Positions 8,062 through 19,175 of a stretch of DNA of 64,000 nucleotides are shown here, in pieces; the stretch's first letter is position 1, and each line of letters begins with the position of its first letter. The notes beneath the pieces were generated by a model. The model was not told the DNA's origin, made no database searches, and was given only the letters and a program-made list of their open reading frames with translations. The translations under genes and the position numbers were made by a program. This DNA is from Streptomyces sp. 6-11-2 (GTDB lineage Bacteria > Actinomycetota > Actinomycetes > Streptomycetales > Streptomycetaceae), in assembly GCF_006540305.1 (NCBI RefSeq), contig NZ_BJOR01000001.1:682001-746000 (forward strand), in the 5' to 3' direction.

Positions 8062-8808
8062 ATGGAGCCGCAGTTGCTGCACGACGTCACCGACGCGGTG
8101 GCCACCGTCGTGGTCCACCACCCGGCCAAGCGCAACGCGATGACCGCCGCGATGTGGCGGGCGCTGCCACCGCTCCTGGACGGCCTCGCGGCCGATCCGG
8201 ACGTCCGGGCGCTGGTGCTGACGGGGTCGGGCGCGACGTTCTGCGCCGGCGCCGACATCTCCACGCTGCGCGGCTCCCCGCGGGAGGCGCAGCGCCTGGC
8301 GGGGCGGGCCGAGGAGGCGCTCGCCGCGTTCCCCAAGCCGACGCTGGCGGCGGTGCGCGGGTACTGCGTGGGCGGTGGCGCCCAGCTCGCGGCGGCCTGC
8401 GACCTGCGGTTCGCCGAGGCGGGCGCGCTGTTCGGGGTGACGCCGGCCAAGCTGGGCATCGTCTACCCCGCCTCCTCCACCCGCCGTCTGGTCTCCCTGG
8501 TGGGCCCGGCGACCGCCAAGTACCTGCTCTTCTCGGGCGAGTTGATCGACGCGGAGCGCGCGCTGCGCACCGGCCTGGTCGACGAGGTGCTGCCCGAGGG
8601 CGAACTCGCCAAGCGGATCACGGAGTTCACCAGGATCCTCACCGCGCGCTCGCAGCTGACGCAGGCCGCGGCGAAGGAGTTCGCGGACGGCCGCACGGAC
8701 CGCGACGCCCACTGGGCCGAGCAGGCACACGCGAGCGACGACACCGCGGAGGGGGTCACCGCGTTCCTGGAACGCCGGACCCCCCGGTTCACCTGGAGCG
8801 TGGGGTAG
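8062..8808 (+). CDS. Enoyl-CoA hydratase/isomerase family protein lacking both hydratase glutamates
   Basis: 248 residues of crotonase fold. Oxyanion-hole segments are present (FCAGADIS and CVGGGAQLAAACDLRF). At the position of hydratase Glu144 (GGGCEL in classical enzymes) there is Gln, and the Glu164 region (PE..LG) reads PAKLGIVYP. Both classical catalytic acids therefore appear replaced. The protein probably uses crotonase chemistry other than straight hydration (isomerase, hydrolase or decarboxylase), or is a specialised paralogue. ATG chosen at the first residue aligning with the family. Isolated gene, convergent with the DJ-1/PfpI gene (8 bp apart). Confidence 0.88.
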   Translation: MEPQLLHDVTDAVATVVVHHPAKRNAMTAAMWRALPPLLDGLAADPDVRALVLTGSGATFCAGADISTLRGSPREAQRLAGRAEEALAAFPKPTLAAVRGYCVGGGAQLAAACDLRFAEAGALFGVTPAKLGIVYPASSTRRLVSLVGPATAKYLLFSGELIDAERALRTGLVDEVLPEGELAKRITEFTRILTARSQLTQAAAKEFADGRTDRDAHWAEQAHASDDTAEGVTAFLERRTPRFTWSVG

Positions 8809-8816
8809 GCGGCCGC

Positions 8817-9452
8817 CTAGGTCAGCGTGAAGCGGCTGTTGGCGCGGAACTCCTCGACGAGGTGCGCGGGCGCCTTCTCCGGGGATCCGGCGTCGTAGGG
8901 CGGCTGCGGGTCGTACTCGGTCAGCAGTTGGACGGCCTGGGCGTGTTCGTCGCCGGCGATCCGGCCGAGCAGCGTCAGGCCCATGTCGATGCCCGAGGAG
9001 ACGCCGGCGGCCGTGACGTACTTGCCGTCGAAGACGACCCGCTCCCCCGTGGGCTCGGCGCCGAAGCGCCTCAGCTGGTCGAGGGCCAGCCAGTGCGAGG
9101 TGGCGCGGCGGCCGTCCAGGAGCCCGGCGGCGGCGAGCAGCAGCGAGCCGGTGCACACGGAGGTGGTCCAGGTGCTGGTGGCGTCGGCGGTGCGCAGCCA
9201 GTCCAGCAGGGTCTCGTTCTCCATCTGAGCCGACTGGCCGGGGCCGCCCGGGACGACGACGATGCCGGGGTCCGTGACCTCGTCCAGGGTCCGGTCGGCG
9301 GTGAGCGCGAGGTGCCCGGTCTCGGTGCGGACGGGTCCGGTCCGTTCGGCAACGAAGACGGTCCGCGCGCCGGGAAGCCTGCCGAGGGTCTCGTACGGGC
9401 CCACGGCGTCCAGGGCGGTGAAGCGGTCGAAGAGGACGATGGCGATCTGCAC
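8817..9452 (-). CDS. DJ-1/PfpI family protein (isonitrile hydratase-like)
   Basis: 211 residues. DJ-1/PfpI fold with nucleophile-elbow Cys in TSVCTGSLLLA followed by AGLLDGRRATSHW, and a GVSSGIDMGL helix. The family includes isonitrile hydratase (InhA), glyoxalase-like enzymes and amidases; activity cannot be assigned. GTG start has GGAGGG six bases upstream. It lies 20 bp downstream of a GlxA-type regulator that itself contains a related DJ-1/PfpI domain, so the two probably form an operon and arose from related domains. Confidence 0.9.
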   Translation of the reverse strand: MQIAIVLFDRFTALDAVGPYETLGRLPGARTVFVAERTGPVRTETGHLALTADRTLDEVTDPGIVVVPGGPGQSAQMENETLLDWLRTADATSTWTTSVCTGSLLLAAAGLLDGRRATSHWLALDQLRRFGAEPTGERVVFDGKYVTAAGVSSGIDMGLTLLGRIAGDEHAQAVQLLTEYDPQPPYDAGSPEKAPAHLVEEFRANSRFTLT

Positions 9453-9472
9453 GGATTTCCCTCCGGTGGATG

Positions 9473-10435
9473 TCAGGTGGTGGCGGGAGCGGGGCGGAAC
9501 CGCCTCCGGTACTCGGCCGGGGCGGCGCCCAGCGCCTTGACGAACGCGCGCCGCATGGCCTCCGGTGTGCCGTAGCCGCTGGCGCGGGAGATCTCCTCGA
9601 CGCCGTCGGCGGTGTCCTCCAGGAGCCGGCGGGCGTGTTCGAGGCGGACCCGGTCGACGTAGCGGCCGGGGGTCGTGCCGGTCTCCGCCCGGAACGCGCG
9701 GGCGAAGTGGCGCGGCGAGAGGCGGGCACGGGCGGCGAGCGCCTCGACGGACAGGTCGTCCGCCGGATGCTCGGTGATCCACTGCTGTACGTCCCGCAGG
9801 GGCTCGCGCCGGGCCGTCTGCGCGGCGAGCTGGGCGCTGAACTGGGCCTGGTTGCCGGGCCGGCGCAGGAAGACCACCAGGTGGCGGGCGACGCTCAGCG
9901 CGACGTCGCGGCCGAGGTCCTCCTCGACGAGCGCGAGGGTCAGGTCGATGCCGCAGGTCACGCCGGCCGAGGTCGCGACGTCCCCGTCGCGCACGTAGAC
10001 CGGGTCGGCGTGGACGTCGACGGCGGGGTGGTCGCGGGCGAGCTTGGCGCAGTACGCCCAGTGGGTCGTGGCCCGGCGGCCGTCCAGCAGACCCGCCTCG
10101 GCCAGCAGGATCGCACCGGTGCACACCGAGACCAGGCGCGCGGCACCCGGCCCGCGCGCGCGGACCCAGTCGACCAGCCGCGGGTCCGGCCGGCGGGTGC
10201 CCTCCCCGCCGGGCACGAGCAGCGTGTGCGGCGCGGGCGCCTCGGCGAGCGGCGAGTCCGGTACCAGGGTCAGGCCGCTGGAGCTGCGTACGGGACCGCC
10301 GTCCAGGGAGGCCGTGTGGATGCGGTACGCCCCTGGTGCGTGCCGGTCGGCACCGGCGAAGACCTCCACGGGGCCGGTGACGTCGAGGCTCTGGACGCCG
10401 TCGAAGAGAACGACGAGAACGGTTCGCTGCGCCAT
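9473..10435 (-). CDS. GlxA-family transcriptional regulator (DJ-1/PfpI + AraC DNA-binding domains)
   Basis: 320 residues. Residues 1-190 are a DJ-1/PfpI-like ligand domain (SVCTGAILLAEAGLLDGRRATTHW). Residues about 215-310 hold two AraC-type helix-turn-helix motifs (LSVEALAARARLSPRHFARAF and EEISRASGYGTPEAMRRAF). Such proteins sense small metabolites and usually activate neighbouring genes. Here the adjacent co-directional DJ-1/PfpI gene is the likely target. Divergent from tex across about 180 bp. Confidence 0.92.
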   Translation of the reverse strand: MAQRTVLVVLFDGVQSLDVTGPVEVFAGADRHAPGAYRIHTASLDGGPVRSSSGLTLVPDSPLAEAPAPHTLLVPGGEGTRRPDPRLVDWVRARGPGAARLVSVCTGAILLAEAGLLDGRRATTHWAYCAKLARDHPAVDVHADPVYVRDGDVATSAGVTCGIDLTLALVEEDLGRDVALSVARHLVVFLRRPGNQAQFSAQLAAQTARREPLRDVQQWITEHPADDLSVEALAARARLSPRHFARAFRAETGTTPGRYVDRVRLEHARRLLEDTADGVEEISRASGYGTPEAMRRAFVKALGAAPAEYRRRFRPAPATT

Positions 10436-10618
10436 GCGACCGATTCTTCGCCGGCCGGAGGAGGGCCGCAATGACGGGTTTCCCACCTTTCCCGCCATGC
10501 CCGGTCCCGTCTCCGCCGGTACGGGTGCGCCTCGCCGGGTGGCGCCCTGCGGCCCGGTTGTCGGTGGGGCCTGCCACAATTGCGGCGCACACCGGAGTGG
10601 AGAAGGCGGTACGGGATC

Positions 10619-13003
<2,385 letters not shown>

Positions 13004-13336
13004 CCCACCCGCCCCCGGACTCGCACCACCACCGGTGGGCGGGCCCGGGGGCGGGCCTGCCGAACCGGCCGGTGACGGTCGGCGGTTGACGACCGCTACG
13101 GGTGGACCGCCGACCGGACGTTACGGGCCCGCCGATGACCGGCCGGTCACGGCAGGTCACGGACGGGCCGGTGGCTGCGGGCAGTCGACCGGCCGGCGGC
13201 TGCCGGTAGTTGGCCGGGCCGGGCCGGGTGGGCCCGTTGGCGCCTAGCAGCGCCGGACCGTCGACGGGGCGGCAGTGGCCAGCCCGTTGGCCCGGCTCGT
13301 GGCGGCGGGGCGGTGCGGCCGGTGCCGGCGGGGGCG
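13004..13336. other. Gene-free GC-rich stretch after tex
   Basis: About 330 bp. I see only degenerate reiterations of GGCCGGTCACGG-like and ACCGCC-like words and no open frame with coding character. No terminator with T-run is visible. Confidence 0.5.
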
Positions 13337-13552
13337 TTATCGCGGCGGGTGCTGGCCCGGGGGGAGTTCGGTGTGGGGGCGTGGGGTCGCGCCCGGGGGC
13401 GGCGGGCCTGGCTGGAAGGCGGCGTTGGGCCGCCCTGTTCGCATCACGTCCTCGAGTTGCCTGTGTATGGCCGTGGCCGCGTCCCGTACGCGTGCGGGCA
13501 CGTCGCCTCGCTCGGCTACGAGCTGGTGATAAATGGGGGCGTCTTGGAACAT
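13337..13552 (-). CDS. Small hypothetical protein
   Basis: 71 residues. The N-terminal half (MFQDAPIYHQLVAERGDVPARVRDAA, then RQLEDVM) has normal, amphipathic, protein-like composition and resembles short conserved streptomycete proteins. The C-terminal half is Pro-rich and low complexity. The ribosome site is weak. It is more protein-like than the overlapping frames on the other strand. Function unknown. Confidence 0.55.
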   Translation of the reverse strand: MFQDAPIYHQLVAERGDVPARVRDAATAIHRQLEDVMRTGRPNAAFQPGPPPPGATPRPHTELPPGQHPPR

Positions 13553-13662
13553 GGGTGACCATGCCTTCCGATCTGCGGTTTCGTTCCGGTGGGCAACGGT
13601 GACCGAGTGTAAGACCCCGCGTCGGAGCGTTCACCGCGGGTCCGGCCAGGGCGGCACAAGGC

Positions 13663-15303
13663 CTAGCGTTCCGTCACTTTGCCCGCGGTGACCTCCAGTC
13701 GGCGGGTGACGCGTACGGCGTCGAGCATGCGGCGGTCGTGGGTGACCAGCAGCAGGGTGCCCTGGTAGGAGTCCAGGGCCGATTCCAGTTGCTCGATGGC
13801 CGGCAGGTCCAGGTGGTTGGTGGGCTCGTCCAGGACCAGGAGGTTGACGCCCCTGCCCTGGAGGAGGGCGAGCGCGGCCCGGGTGCGCTCGCCCGGGGAG
13901 AGCGTCGCGGCGGGACGCGTCACATGGTCCGACTTCAGGCCGAACTTGGCGAGCAGCGTGCGCGCCTCCACCGGTTCGGTGTCCGGCACCGCCGCGCAGA
14001 AGGCGTCCAGCAGGGCCTCGGGGCCGTGGAAGAGGCGGCGGGCCTGGTCGACCTCGCCGACCAGCACACCGGAGCCCAGGGCCGCGTGCCCGGCGTCCAC
14101 CGGGATCCGCCCCAGCAGTGCGCCCAGCAGCGTCGACTTGCCCGCGCCGTTGGCGCCCGTGACCGCCACCCGGTCCGCCCAGTCGATCTGGAGGGACACC
14201 GGGCCGAGTACGAAGCCGCCGCGGCGCACCTCCGCGTCCCGGAGCGTGGTGACGACCGCGCCCGACCTCGGGGCCGACGCGATCTCCATGCGCAGCTCCC
14301 ACTCCTTGCGCGGCTCCTCGACGACCTCCAGGCGCTCGATCATGCGCTGGGTCTGGCGGGCCTTCGCGGCCTGCTTCTCACTGGCCTCACTGCGGAACTT
14401 GCGGCCGATCTTGTCGTTGTCAGCGCCCGCCTTGCGCCGGGCGTTCTTCACGCCCTTGTCCATCCAGGAGCGCTGCGTCTGGGCGCGGTCCTGGAGGGCG
14501 GCCCGCTTGTCGGCGTACTCCTCGTAGTCCTCGCGGGCGTGCCGACGGGCCACCTCCCGCTCCTCCAGATAGGCCGCGTAGCCGCCGCCGTAGAGGTTGA
14601 TCCGCCGCTGGGCGAGGTCGAGTTCGAGGACCTTGGTGACGGTGCGGGTGAGGAACTCGCGGTCGTGGCTGACGACGACGGTCCCGGCGCGCAGCCCGGT
14701 CACGAACCGCTCCAGGCGTTCCAGGCCGGCCAGGTCGAGGTCGTTGGTCGGCTCGTCGAGCAGGAAGACGTCGTAGCGGGACAGCAGCAGCGAGGCCAGT
14801 CCCGCGCGGGCCGCCTGGCCGCCCGAGAGGGACGTCATGGGCTGGTCGAGGCCGACGGCCAGGCCGAGCGAGTCGGCGACCTCCTCGGCGCGTTCGTCGA
14901 GGTCGGCGCCGCCGAGGCCGAGCCACCGCTCCAGGCTGGTCGCGTACGCGTCGTCCGCGCCCGGCGCTCCCTCGACGAGGGCCTGCGTGGCCTCGTCCAT
15001 GGCCCGCTGGGCCCCGGCCACCCCGGTGCGCCGGGCCAGGAACTCCCGTACGGTCTCCCCGGGCCTCCGCTCCGGCTCCTGGGGAAGGTGCCCGACGCTC
15101 GCCGCCGGCGGGGACAGGGTGACCTCGCCCTGTTCCGGGGTGCTCAGCCCGGCGAGCATCCTGAGCAGCGTGGACTTGCCCGCGCCGTTGGCGCCGACCA
15201 GCCCGATCACGTCCCCGGGCGCGACGACGAGGTCCAGTCCGGCGAACAGCGCGCGGTCGCCGTGCCCGGCGGTGAGGTTCTTGGCAACGAGGGTGGCAGT
15301 CAT
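13663..15303 (-). CDS. ABC-F family ATP-binding protein
   Basis: 546 residues, soluble, two ABC domains and no membrane segments. Walker A GANGAGKS in domain 1 and GANGAGKS in domain 2; signatures SLSGGQ and TLSPGE; Walker B LLLDEPTND and LVLDEPTNH. The linker between them is charged and helical (about residues 240-320). ABC-F proteins act on ribosomes in translation or antibiotic protection. This one has no uORF-like leader and does not obviously belong to the resistance group. The IS110 element starts in or next to its promoter region, so expression may be affected. Confidence 0.92.
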   Translation of the reverse strand: MTATLVAKNLTAGHGDRALFAGLDLVVAPGDVIGLVGANGAGKSTLLRMLAGLSTPEQGEVTLSPPAASVGHLPQEPERRPGETVREFLARRTGVAGAQRAMDEATQALVEGAPGADDAYATSLERWLGLGGADLDERAEEVADSLGLAVGLDQPMTSLSGGQAARAGLASLLLSRYDVFLLDEPTNDLDLAGLERLERFVTGLRAGTVVVSHDREFLTRTVTKVLELDLAQRRINLYGGGYAAYLEEREVARRHAREDYEEYADKRAALQDRAQTQRSWMDKGVKNARRKAGADNDKIGRKFRSEASEKQAAKARQTQRMIERLEVVEEPRKEWELRMEIASAPRSGAVVTTLRDAEVRRGGFVLGPVSLQIDWADRVAVTGANGAGKSTLLGALLGRIPVDAGHAALGSGVLVGEVDQARRLFHGPEALLDAFCAAVPDTEPVEARTLLAKFGLKSDHVTRPAATLSPGERTRAALALLQGRGVNLLVLDEPTNHLDLPAIEQLESALDSYQGTLLLVTHDRRMLDAVRVTRRLEVTAGKVTER

Positions 15304-15399
15304 CAGAGGACCGATCCTAATGGCCGTGCCCCGGCGCGCTCAGTGCGCCACCTCCGCAACCAGCACGCCCCCCCCCGTTACCGTTTTCGTGGCTCCGCA

Positions 15400-15560
15400 A
15401 TGGGGCCTCCGGCCTTCGGGTCCGGCATGACTTCCCCCTCCTGTTGTCGATGATCCGGGGGGTGGTGTCACCGGATCCGGAGGCATCGACGGACCGCTGA
15501 TGAGGGGCTTGAGCACCGGCTTCACGCGAGCCGGATGAGCTCTCCGTAACGTGGATGTGG
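15400..15560 (+). ncRNA. Candidate IS110 bridge RNA
   Basis: Three consecutive hairpins lie immediately upstream of the transposase. (i) 15409-15425: a GC stem capped by a TTCG tetraloop. (ii) 15446-15490: GTCGATG/CATCGAC outer stem with an inner ATCCGG/CCGGAT stem, an asymmetric internal loop and a 12-nt apical loop. (iii) 15511-15542: GAGC/GCTC outer and CCGGCT/AGCCGG inner stem. A 5' stem-loop followed by two loop-bearing hairpins upstream of the recombinase gene is the published layout of IS110-group bridge RNAs (target-binding then donor-binding loop). Exact RNA ends and guide pairing are not established here. Confidence 0.6.
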
Positions 15561-15611
15561 CAGCTCGGTGCCCTGGCAGGCCGGACGAAAGCGTGATGGA
15601 GGGGCTTGCAC

Positions 15612-16814
15612 GTGATCGACACCGGCGACATCGACATCTTCCTCGGCCTGGACGTCGGAAAGGGCGAACATCACGCCACCGCCGTCACCCCGGCCGGAAC
15701 GAAAGCGTTCGACAAGCGGCTGCCCAACACCGAGCCCAAGCTCCGCGAGCTGTTCGCCAAACTCCAGGCCAAGCACGGAACCGTACTGGTCGTGGTCGAC
15801 CAGCCGGCCTCGATCGGCGCCCTGCCGCTGGCGGTTGCGAGGAATATGGGCTGCCCGGTCGCTTATCTACCCGGGCTGACGATGCGGCGGATCGCCGACC
15901 TCTACCCCGGCGAGGCCAAGACCGACGCGAAGGACGCGTTCATCATCGCGGATGCCGCCCGCGCGATGCCCCACACGCTGCGGGCGATCGACGGCGAGGA
16001 CGAGACGATCGCCGAGCTGGAGATGATCGTCGGGTTCGACGACGACCTGGCCGGCGAGGCCACCCGGGTCGCCAACCGGCTTCACGGCCTGCTCACCCAG
16101 ATCCATCCCTCGCTGGAACGGGTGCTGGGGCCGCGCCTGCAGCACCCAGCCGTCCTGACCCTGCTGGAGCGGTTCGGGTCTCCAGCCCAGATCCGCAAGG
16201 CAGGGCGGCGGCGCCTGGTCACGCTGCTGCGGCCGAAGGCACCGAGAATGGCCGAGCGGCTGATCGAGGACATCTTCACCGCCCTCGACGAGCAGACCGT
16301 GACGGTCCCGGGCACCAACGCTGCTGCACTGATCGTCCCGAGCCTCGCCGCGTCACTGACGGCCGTCCTTGACCAGCGGAAACTGCTGGCCGGGCGGATC
16401 GAGGAACTCCTGGGGGCCCACCCTCTTTCGAAAGTCCTGACGTCGATGCCAGGAGTCGGCGTCAGGACCGGAGCCAGGATCCTGATCGAGGTCGGCGACG
16501 GCAGCACGTTTCCGACCGCTGGCCACCTTGCCGCCTACGCAGGTCTCGCCCCGGCGACCCGCAGCTCAGGTTCCTCGATCCGCGGCGAACAGCCCTCCCG
16601 ACGAGGAAACAAGCAGCTCAAACGGGCCTTCTTCCTCTCCGCGTTCGCCGCCCTGGGCGACCCAGCCTCGCGGGTCTACTACGACAAGAAGATCGCCCAG
16701 GGCAAGCACCACACCCAAGCCCTGCTCTGCCTCGCCAGACGCCGGGCCGACGTCCTCTTCGCGATGCTCCGTGACGGCACCTTCTACGAACCCCAACCCG
16801 CCGCGGCCAGGTGA
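15612..16814 (+). CDS. IS110-family transposase (DEDD recombinase)
   Basis: About 400 residues and apparently intact. N-terminal RuvC-like domain: Asp in FLGLDVGKGEH, an acidic residue in VVVDQPAS (Asp where many members have Glu), and the KTDAKD pair. The C-terminal IS116/IS110/IS902 domain has SMPGVGVRTGARILIEVGD, AYAGLAPATRSSGSS with the candidate catalytic Ser, and RRGNKQLKRAFFLSAF. It works with a bridge RNA to recombine donor and target DNA. The GTG start at 15612 lies behind GGAGG; an in-frame TTG at 15606 is too close to it. Numbering in other annotations may begin there. Confidence 0.93.
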   Translation: MIDTGDIDIFLGLDVGKGEHHATAVTPAGTKAFDKRLPNTEPKLRELFAKLQAKHGTVLVVVDQPASIGALPLAVARNMGCPVAYLPGLTMRRIADLYPGEAKTDAKDAFIIADAARAMPHTLRAIDGEDETIAELEMIVGFDDDLAGEATRVANRLHGLLTQIHPSLERVLGPRLQHPAVLTLLERFGSPAQIRKAGRRRLVTLLRPKAPRMAERLIEDIFTALDEQTVTVPGTNAAALIVPSLAASLTAVLDQRKLLAGRIEELLGAHPLSKVLTSMPGVGVRTGARILIEVGDGSTFPTAGHLAAYAGLAPATRSSGSSIRGEQPSRRGNKQLKRAFFLSAFAALGDPASRVYYDKKIAQGKHHTQALLCLARRRADVLFAMLRDGTFYEPQPAAAR

Positions 16815-16834
16815 GGGTTCAGACCACCGATCAG

Positions 16835-17068
16835 TTAGTCCTCCGGCCGAAGCCGCCGACGAGCGGCCTCGAGCCGCTGGTCATAGTCAGGCGCGAACAG
16901 CTCGGGAAGCGCTTTGTCCAGCGTTCCGGCTATCCGATGCATCGGTGCCCAGACCGCCGGATCGTCGACAACGCGACTGAGGTCTGTCATCTGCAGCTTC
17001 TCCAGCCAGTGCGACAGCACCAGTGCCTCGTCGCTCGTGAGCTTGATCGTCACCTGGCTATCACCCAT
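16835..17068 (-). CDS. Small hypothetical protein
   Basis: 77 residues, charged and mostly helical: MGDSQVTIKLTSDEALVLS, then HWLEKLQMTDLSRVVDDPAVWAP and an Arg-rich end. No domain recognised. The ATG at 17068 follows GGGGGTG; a longer frame begins further upstream but is unlikely. The coding frame stops right at the right edge of the IS110 element, so its last residues or its terminator could have been changed by the insertion. Confidence 0.75.
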   Translation of the reverse strand: MGDSQVTIKLTSDEALVLSHWLEKLQMTDLSRVVDDPAVWAPMHRIAGTLDKALPELFAPDYDQRLEAARRRLRPED

Positions 17069-17110
17069 GCACACCCCCACGACTCGGCCTCCGCACCCGA
17101 CCACACGAAC

Positions 17111-18149
17111 TTACTGGCCCGGACCTTGACCAAACACATAGGGGCACCCCCCCGCCGTCCGCGCCACCACGAAGGACCTGCCCTTCACCTCCCCGGCGTC
17201 CAGCGCGAGCCGGTGCCGGCCCGGCTCCAGGACGCCGTCGAAGACCTCCTGGGTGTGGCTGCGATGGAACCGGTCGAGGCCGTGGACGGTGAGCCGGACC
17301 CGGCAGGCGGAGGTGACCTCGACGTCCACCGCGCCGTCGGCGGCGGCCAGCCGGGTGAGCCGGCGCCGCTCCACGGGACCGCGGTCCAGGGCCTGTTCGA
17401 CCTGGGCGACCAGGAGCGGCACGATCGGGACCGGCCCGTCGACGTGGGCCCACTCGGCCCCCGCGCGCTCGAAGGCGCCCCGGACGGCGGCGCGTTCGGC
17501 CGGGCCCACCGCCGGGCCGAAGACGACGGCACCGTACTGGAGCAGTTCGCCGGCGTGGACGTGGAGCGCGTCGCGGGTGATGTCGGCGCCGATGCCGATG
17601 GCGCGCAGGGCGGCGGCGAGTCTGGCGAGGACGGCGACCCGGGCCCCGACGAGCAGCACCCGGCGGCGGGGCGCGGGGCCACCGCCGTCCAGCAGCGCGC
17701 CCAGTGCCGCGCGGTACTCGGCGCCGGCGAAACGGAACGGGCCGATGCCGTGGTAGCCGTCCCGTTCCAGGTCGGCGTGTTCGTCCGTCTGCCAGGCGAA
17801 GTCCCGCCAGACGTAGTCCGCGTCGTCCGCGCCGGTCCTCTCGATGACGGCGGTGACCGCGCCGCAGGCCAGGTCCTCGCACTCGGGGCAGCCGTAGATG
17901 AGGTACCAGCCGCCCGGCAGCGGCGCCTCGCTGTCCAGCAGCAGGCCGCGCACCTGGGCGGCGAGGATGGCGGGCGGGATGTCGGAGGCGAGCGGGGAGA
18001 CCGCGTCCAGGTCGGCGGTGGACCAGCAGGGGCCGTCCGTCCACGACGAAGTCCACGAAGTCCCGGTGGAGCTGGTGACCGCCGTCGGCGAGGATCTCCC
18101 CGGGACGCGTCGCCGGGGCCAGGCCGAAGGTCGTGTACTCGGCAGGCAT
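17111..18149 (-). pseudogene. Hypothetical protein gene broken by a frameshift
   Basis: The first 37 or so codons (MPAEYTTFGLAPATRPGEIL... DFVDFVVDGRPLLV) are in one frame. From about 18035 downward the protein-like sequence continues one frame over (ADLDAVSPLASDIPPAIL... to the stop at 17111). The switch lies near 18016-18035 and fits one extra base. The C-terminal two thirds have a CPEC motif and a Rossmann-like RRVLLVGARVAVLARLAAAL region. Intact, it would be about 345 residues of unknown function. It is either a recent inactivation or a sequencing error; the rest of the frame is undamaged, which favours an error or a very recent event. Confidence 0.75.
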
Positions 18150-18215
18150 GCCGTGAGTATTCCCGGCCCAGGGGCGAGGTGAGCACGGAGTGCGCCTTCC
18201 GCTACCGTGCGCCGC

Positions 18216-19175
18216 GTGGACAGTGGGCCGGGTATCGAGGTGGTGGTGGTCGGCGGCGGCGTCATCGGACTGACGACGGCCGTCGTGCTGGCCGAGCGCG
18301 GCCGGCGGGTACGGGTGTGGACACGTGAGCCGGCCGAGCGGACGACGTCGGCGGTCGCCGGGGCGCTGTGGTGGCCGTACCGGATCGAGCCGGAGTCGCT
18401 CGTCGGGGAGTGGTCGCTCGAATCCCTGGCGGTGTACGAGGAGTTGGCCGGGCGTTCCAACGAGACGGGCGTACGCCTGGTCGAGGGCGTGCACGGCGGG
18501 ACGCGGCTCGACTCGCTGGGGCCGTGGGCGGCGCGGGTGCCCGGCCTGCGCCCGGCGCACGCCGGGGAGTGGGCGGCGGGCACGGCGCTGCGGGCGCGGC
18601 TTCCGCTGATCGACATGCCGGCTCATCTGGCGTGGCTGCGGGAGCGGTTGACCGGGGCGGGCGGCATCGTGGAGGAACGGGAAGTGACGGATCTGGCGGC
18701 GGTCGGCGCCCCGGTCGTCGTGAACTGCACCGGCCTCGGTGCCCGTGCGCTCGTCCCCGATCCCGCGATGCGTCCCGTGCGCGGTCAGCTCGTCGTCGTG
18801 GAGAACCCGGGGATCACGACGTGGCTGACGTCCGTCGACCTCGCCTCGGATTCCCCCACCTACGTCTTCCCGCAGCCGGGCCGGCTCCTCCTCGGCGGCA
18901 CGGCCGAGGAGGACGACTGGTCGCTGACGCCCGATCCGGCGGTGGCCGAGCGGATCGTCGAGCGGTGTGCGGCCCTCCGGCCGGAGATCGCCGGGGCGCG
19001 GGTGCTGGAGCACCGGGTCGGGCTGCGGCCGACCCGGCACGCGGTACGGCTGGAGCGCGAGGAACTGCCGGACGGGCGGGTGCTGGTGCACAACTACGGG
19101 CACGGCGGGGCCGGGGTCACCGTGGCCTGGGGCTGTGCGCGCCGGGCGGCCGCGCTGGCGTACCCGGCCGCCTGA
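18216..19175 (+). CDS. dao: D-amino-acid oxidase
   Basis: 319 residues. FAD-dependent oxidation of D-amino acids to 2-oxo acids with release of ammonia and hydrogen peroxide. Seen: dinucleotide-binding VVVVGGGVIGLTTA with the acidic end of strand 2, the VVVNCTGLGAR motif, RPVRGQLVVVENPG, and the substrate-binding C-terminal VGLRPTRHAVRLE plus HNYGHGGAGVTVAWG. It closely matches the remembered S. coelicolor enzyme (start MDSGPGIEVVVVGGG), which supports the GTG at 18216 rather than the GTG nine bases earlier. Monocistronic, divergent from the frameshifted gene. Confidence 0.93.
   Translation: MDSGPGIEVVVVGGGVIGLTTAVVLAERGRRVRVWTREPAERTTSAVAGALWWPYRIEPESLVGEWSLESLAVYEELAGRSNETGVRLVEGVHGGTRLDSLGPWAARVPGLRPAHAGEWAAGTALRARLPLIDMPAHLAWLRERLTGAGGIVEEREVTDLAAVGAPVVVNCTGLGARALVPDPAMRPVRGQLVVVENPGITTWLTSVDLASDSPTYVFPQPGRLLLGGTAEEDDWSLTPDPAVAERIVERCAALRPEIAGARVLEHRVGLRPTRHAVRLEREELPDGRVLVHNYGHGGAGVTVAWGCARRAAALAYPAA

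Larger units (their letters stand above)
15370..16830 (+). mobile_element. IS110-family insertion sequence (ends approximate)
   Basis: Consists of a roughly 240-bp structured noncoding 5' end and one DEDD-transposase gene. IS110 elements lack terminal inverted repeats and usually make no target duplication, so the ends cannot be fixed by eye. The left end lies somewhere between the ABC-F start (15303) and the first hairpin (15409). The right end lies between the transposase stop (16814) and the stop of the next gene (16835). It is inserted between the ABC-F gene and a small hypothetical gene. Confidence 0.8.

Noticed and set aside
13663..15303. Second antibiotic-resistance ABC-F with leader control
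   Set aside because: No promoter-leader-uORF arrangement is visible, and the IS110 element occupies the upstream region; kept as a generic ABC-F.
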